Origin: Candidatus Endomicrobiellum neotermitis
Lineage (GTDB): Bacteria > Elusimicrobiota > Endomicrobiia > Endomicrobiales > Endomicrobiaceae
Direction: 5' to 3'
DNA length: 64,000 nt
Assembly: GCA_031282355.1 (NCBI GenBank)
Contig: JAITDW010000001.1
Location: forward strand, 62,001 to 126,000
Part shown: positions 61,927 to 64,000 of the stretch, one piece after another
Position numbering within the stretch: position 1 is the stretch's first letter
Layout of the letters: each line of letters begins with the position of its first letter
Made by a program: the position numbers and the translations under genes
Notes under the pieces: model-generated
Database searches by the model: none
Told to the model about the DNA's origin: nothing
What the model saw: only the letters and a program-made list of their open reading frames with translations

Positions 61927-61999
61927 TGGGCAGTGTAGGATTTGAACCTACGACCTCTTCCTTGTAGAGGAAATGCTCTCCCATCTGAGCTAACTGCCC
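61927..61999 (-). tRNA. tRNA-Val(TAC), with C at position 33
   Basis: gggcagttagctcagatgggagagcatttcctctacaaggaagaggtcgtaggttcaaatcctacactgccca; anticodon loop TCTACAA. Confidence 0.87.
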
Positions 62000-62088
62000 C
62001 AGAACAAAAAATTAATGTACTTAAAACACAACACTTTTTTTACGATCGTAGGTTACAAAATTTATTCCATGGTGTCAATGATTATCTT

Positions 62089-63174
62089 TTATACATTGAA
62101 ATAAAATTTTATTATGTCACCATCTTTAACTAAATAATCCTTACCTTCATTTTTTAACAGCCCTGCATTTTTTAGTGTTTTCTCACTACCAAGTTTGTAT
62201 AGATCATTAAACTTCATAACTTTAGCACATATAAATCCTCTTCTAAAATCAGAATGTATACAACCTGCAGCTTCAGGAGCTAAACATCCTTTCTTTATAG
62301 TCCATGCTTTTACTTCATCACTTCCAACTGTAAAAAATGTTTCCAATTCAAGCAGATTATACCCTGACCTTATTAAACAATTTAAACTCTGTTTCTTTAA
62401 ATTTAAACTTTTACAGAAGATTTTTTGATCATTTTCTGACATTTTAGAAAGTTCTGCTTCAATTACTGCACATATACAAATTGAATTTATTCCTTCTTTT
62501 TTGAATTTTTCTTTTACGATTTTTGTGTAACTATTTTCCATTGATGGTAAGTCATTTTCTGATACGTTACAAACATATAAAACAGGTTTTGCAGTTATTA
62601 AAAATAAATCTTCTAACATTATTTTTTCATCATCACGAAGCTCAAAAGTTCTTGCTGGTTCCCCAGCATTTAAATGAGTCATTATTCTTAGCATAAATTC
62701 TTTTTTATTAGTATTTTTCTTGCGGTCGTCAGATTTAAATCCTTTTTCAAGTTTTTTTGTTACAGTTCCTATATCCGCTAAAATAAGTTCCGTATTCACA
62801 ATTTCTATATCCCTCAAAGGATCAACAATATCCATAACGTGTGCAGTTTTTTCACTTTCAAAACATCTTACCATGTGTATAATAGCAGCACTGTCTCTTA
62901 TATGAGCTAAAAATTGATTTCCTAACCCCTCACCATCAGATGCACCCTTTATAAGACCAGCAATATCTACAAACTCTACAATTGCTGGAATTTTTTTTTC
63001 AGGTTTATAAAGTTTTTCAAGAAAATCTAAACGTTCATCTGGGACTGCAATCATTTTTGTATTTGGGGCAATAGTACAAAAAGGATAATTTTCTGCTGCA
63101 ACGCAAGATTTTGTTATAGCATTGAACAACGTAGACTTTCCAACATTTGGCAACCCCACAATTCCAAGTTTCAT
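62089..63174 (-). CDS. ychF: Ribosome-binding ATPase YchF
   Basis: MKLGIVGLPNVGKSTLFNAIT, NYPFCTIAPN, DIAGLIKGASDGEGLGNQFLAHIR. Confidence 0.97.
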   Translation of the reverse strand: MKLGIVGLPNVGKSTLFNAITKSCVAAENYPFCTIAPNTKMIAVPDERLDFLEKLYKPEKKIPAIVEFVDIAGLIKGASDGEGLGNQFLAHIRDSAAIIHMVRCFESEKTAHVMDIVDPLRDIEIVNTELILADIGTVTKKLEKGFKSDDRKKNTNKKEFMLRIMTHLNAGEPARTFELRDDEKIMLEDLFLITAKPVLYVCNVSENDLPSMENSYTKIVKEKFKKEGINSICICAVIEAELSKMSENDQKIFCKSLNLKKQSLNCLIRSGYNLLELETFFTVGSDEVKAWTIKKGCLAPEAAGCIHSDFRRGFICAKVMKFNDLYKLGSEKTLKNAGLLKNEGKDYLVKDGDIIKFYFNV

Positions 63175-63408
63175 TATTATAACTCCTTAAAGTGGCAACA
63201 TGGCAAGGAAAAACACAACACGAAAAATGCTATATAAAATTAAAGTTGTTGTTAAAGTATTAGGATACAAAAAATTTATATAAAGTAAAAGACATAAAAC
63301 ATCTAGTGCTTAATTATGTTGTTTTTGAATTGATTAATTTTGAAAAATTTTGCACAATACATGTGTTGGTGTCAAAATATCAATTTAGTTTCAGCAAAGG
63401 ATAAAAAA

Positions 63409-63627
63409 ATGAAAGAAAAAATACACCCTGAATATGTTGATAGTACTGTTTTTTGTGCATGTGGTTATAGCTTTAAAACTCGATCTACGAAACCATCAAT
63501 AAAATTAGAAATATGTTCAAATTGTCATCCATTTTTTACAGGTAAGCAGAAGTTTATAGATACTGCTGGAAGAATTGAAAAATTTCAAAGACGGCTTACA
63601 AAAATTGCTAACAAAAACAACAAATAA
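63409..63627 (+). CDS. rpmE: 50S ribosomal protein L31 (start moved to MKEKIHPEY)
   Basis: [19 protein letters not shown]...[30 protein letters not shown]. Confidence 0.95.
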   Translation: MKEKIHPEYVDSTVFCACGYSFKTRSTKPSIKLEICSNCHPFFTGKQKFIDTAGRIEKFQRRLTKIANKNNK

Positions 63628-63746
63628 AATATTTGAAAGATGATTAAATTTATTTTTTGTTATATAGTGCTGTGTTTTGTTGCACAGATGTTTTATTATT
63701 TTTATTCGAAGAGGTGTTACGTTTTCAATATACAAAACGAAATGTT

Positions 63747-64000
63747 ATGTTTTTAGAAAAATTAAAATTATTGAATATTCAATTTCTAGAAATTGAGCAA
63801 AAACTTAGTTGTTATGACATTGCTTCAAACAACAAAGAATATAAAGAGTTTGCAAGAAAATATTTTCATCTTCGTCCATTTGCTGAAAAATATATGCAAT
63901 ATTTGAAGCTTTTAAATGATATAGAAGATATTGAAGAATTAAAAAAATCAAAAGATATTGGAATAAAAGAAATGGCTCTCCTAGAGCATAAAGAACTCGT
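63747..64000 (+). CDS. prfA: Peptide chain release factor 1, N-terminal part (cut by window edge)
   Basis: MFLEKLKLLNIQFLEIEQKLSCYDIASNNKEYKEFARKYFHLRPFAEKY; open to the window edge; downstream of rpmE as is common. Confidence 0.8.
   Translation, partial: MFLEKLKLLNIQFLEIEQKLSCYDIASNNKEYKEFARKYFHLRPFAEKYMQYLKLLNDIEDIEELKKSKDIGIKEMALLEHKEL

Noticed and set aside
61942-62133. + strand ORF MNLRPLPCRGNALPSELTAPEQ...
   Set aside because: Read-through of the tRNA-Val complement; a common spurious translation.
1-64000. Search for CRISPR arrays, transposons/IS, prophage, toxin-antitoxin or restriction systems
   Set aside because: No regularly spaced repeats, transposase, integrase, phage or nuclease/methylase motifs were recognised; nearly all the sequence is assigned to housekeeping genes.

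Overview
AT-rich bacterial chromosome segment, almost entirely housekeeping genes and mostly on the minus strand. The composition, gene content and signs of gene decay suggest a reduced symbiont-like genome, possibly Endomicrobium/Elusimicrobia; this is an inference that I could not test. From left to right: a dcw/peptidoglycan cluster (murD, mraY, murF, murE, ftsI, ftsL-like, rsmH); RNase P RNA (rnpB), absent from the ORF track; priA/udg/rpoZ-like/gmk; hisG; feoA-feoB with a DtxR-type regulator; a 59-aa lipoprotein missing from the ORF track, followed by a structured RNA/terminator region; obg-rpmA-rplU; glmS-glmM-folP-folE-ftsH-tilS; radA-alr-dnaB; rplI-rpsR-ssb-rpsF; ispD-ispF-cysS-rlmB; a compact hexuronate catabolic operon (kdgA-kdgK-uxuA-uxuB-uxaC-exuT); a UvrD-type helicase; gatB-gatA-corA-gatC; pheT-pheS-rplT-rpmI-infC; ychF; rpmE; and the start of prfA. 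Five tRNAs are present. No CRISPR array, transposon, prophage or defence system was seen. The main leads are a decayed nnrD pseudogene between acpS and an M20 peptidase, a possible hpt remnant between tilS and ftsH, a KdgA-VOC fusion, a tRNA-Val with C33, and the lipoprotein/structured RNA locus beside the iron regulon. I found no convincing new multi-gene system.
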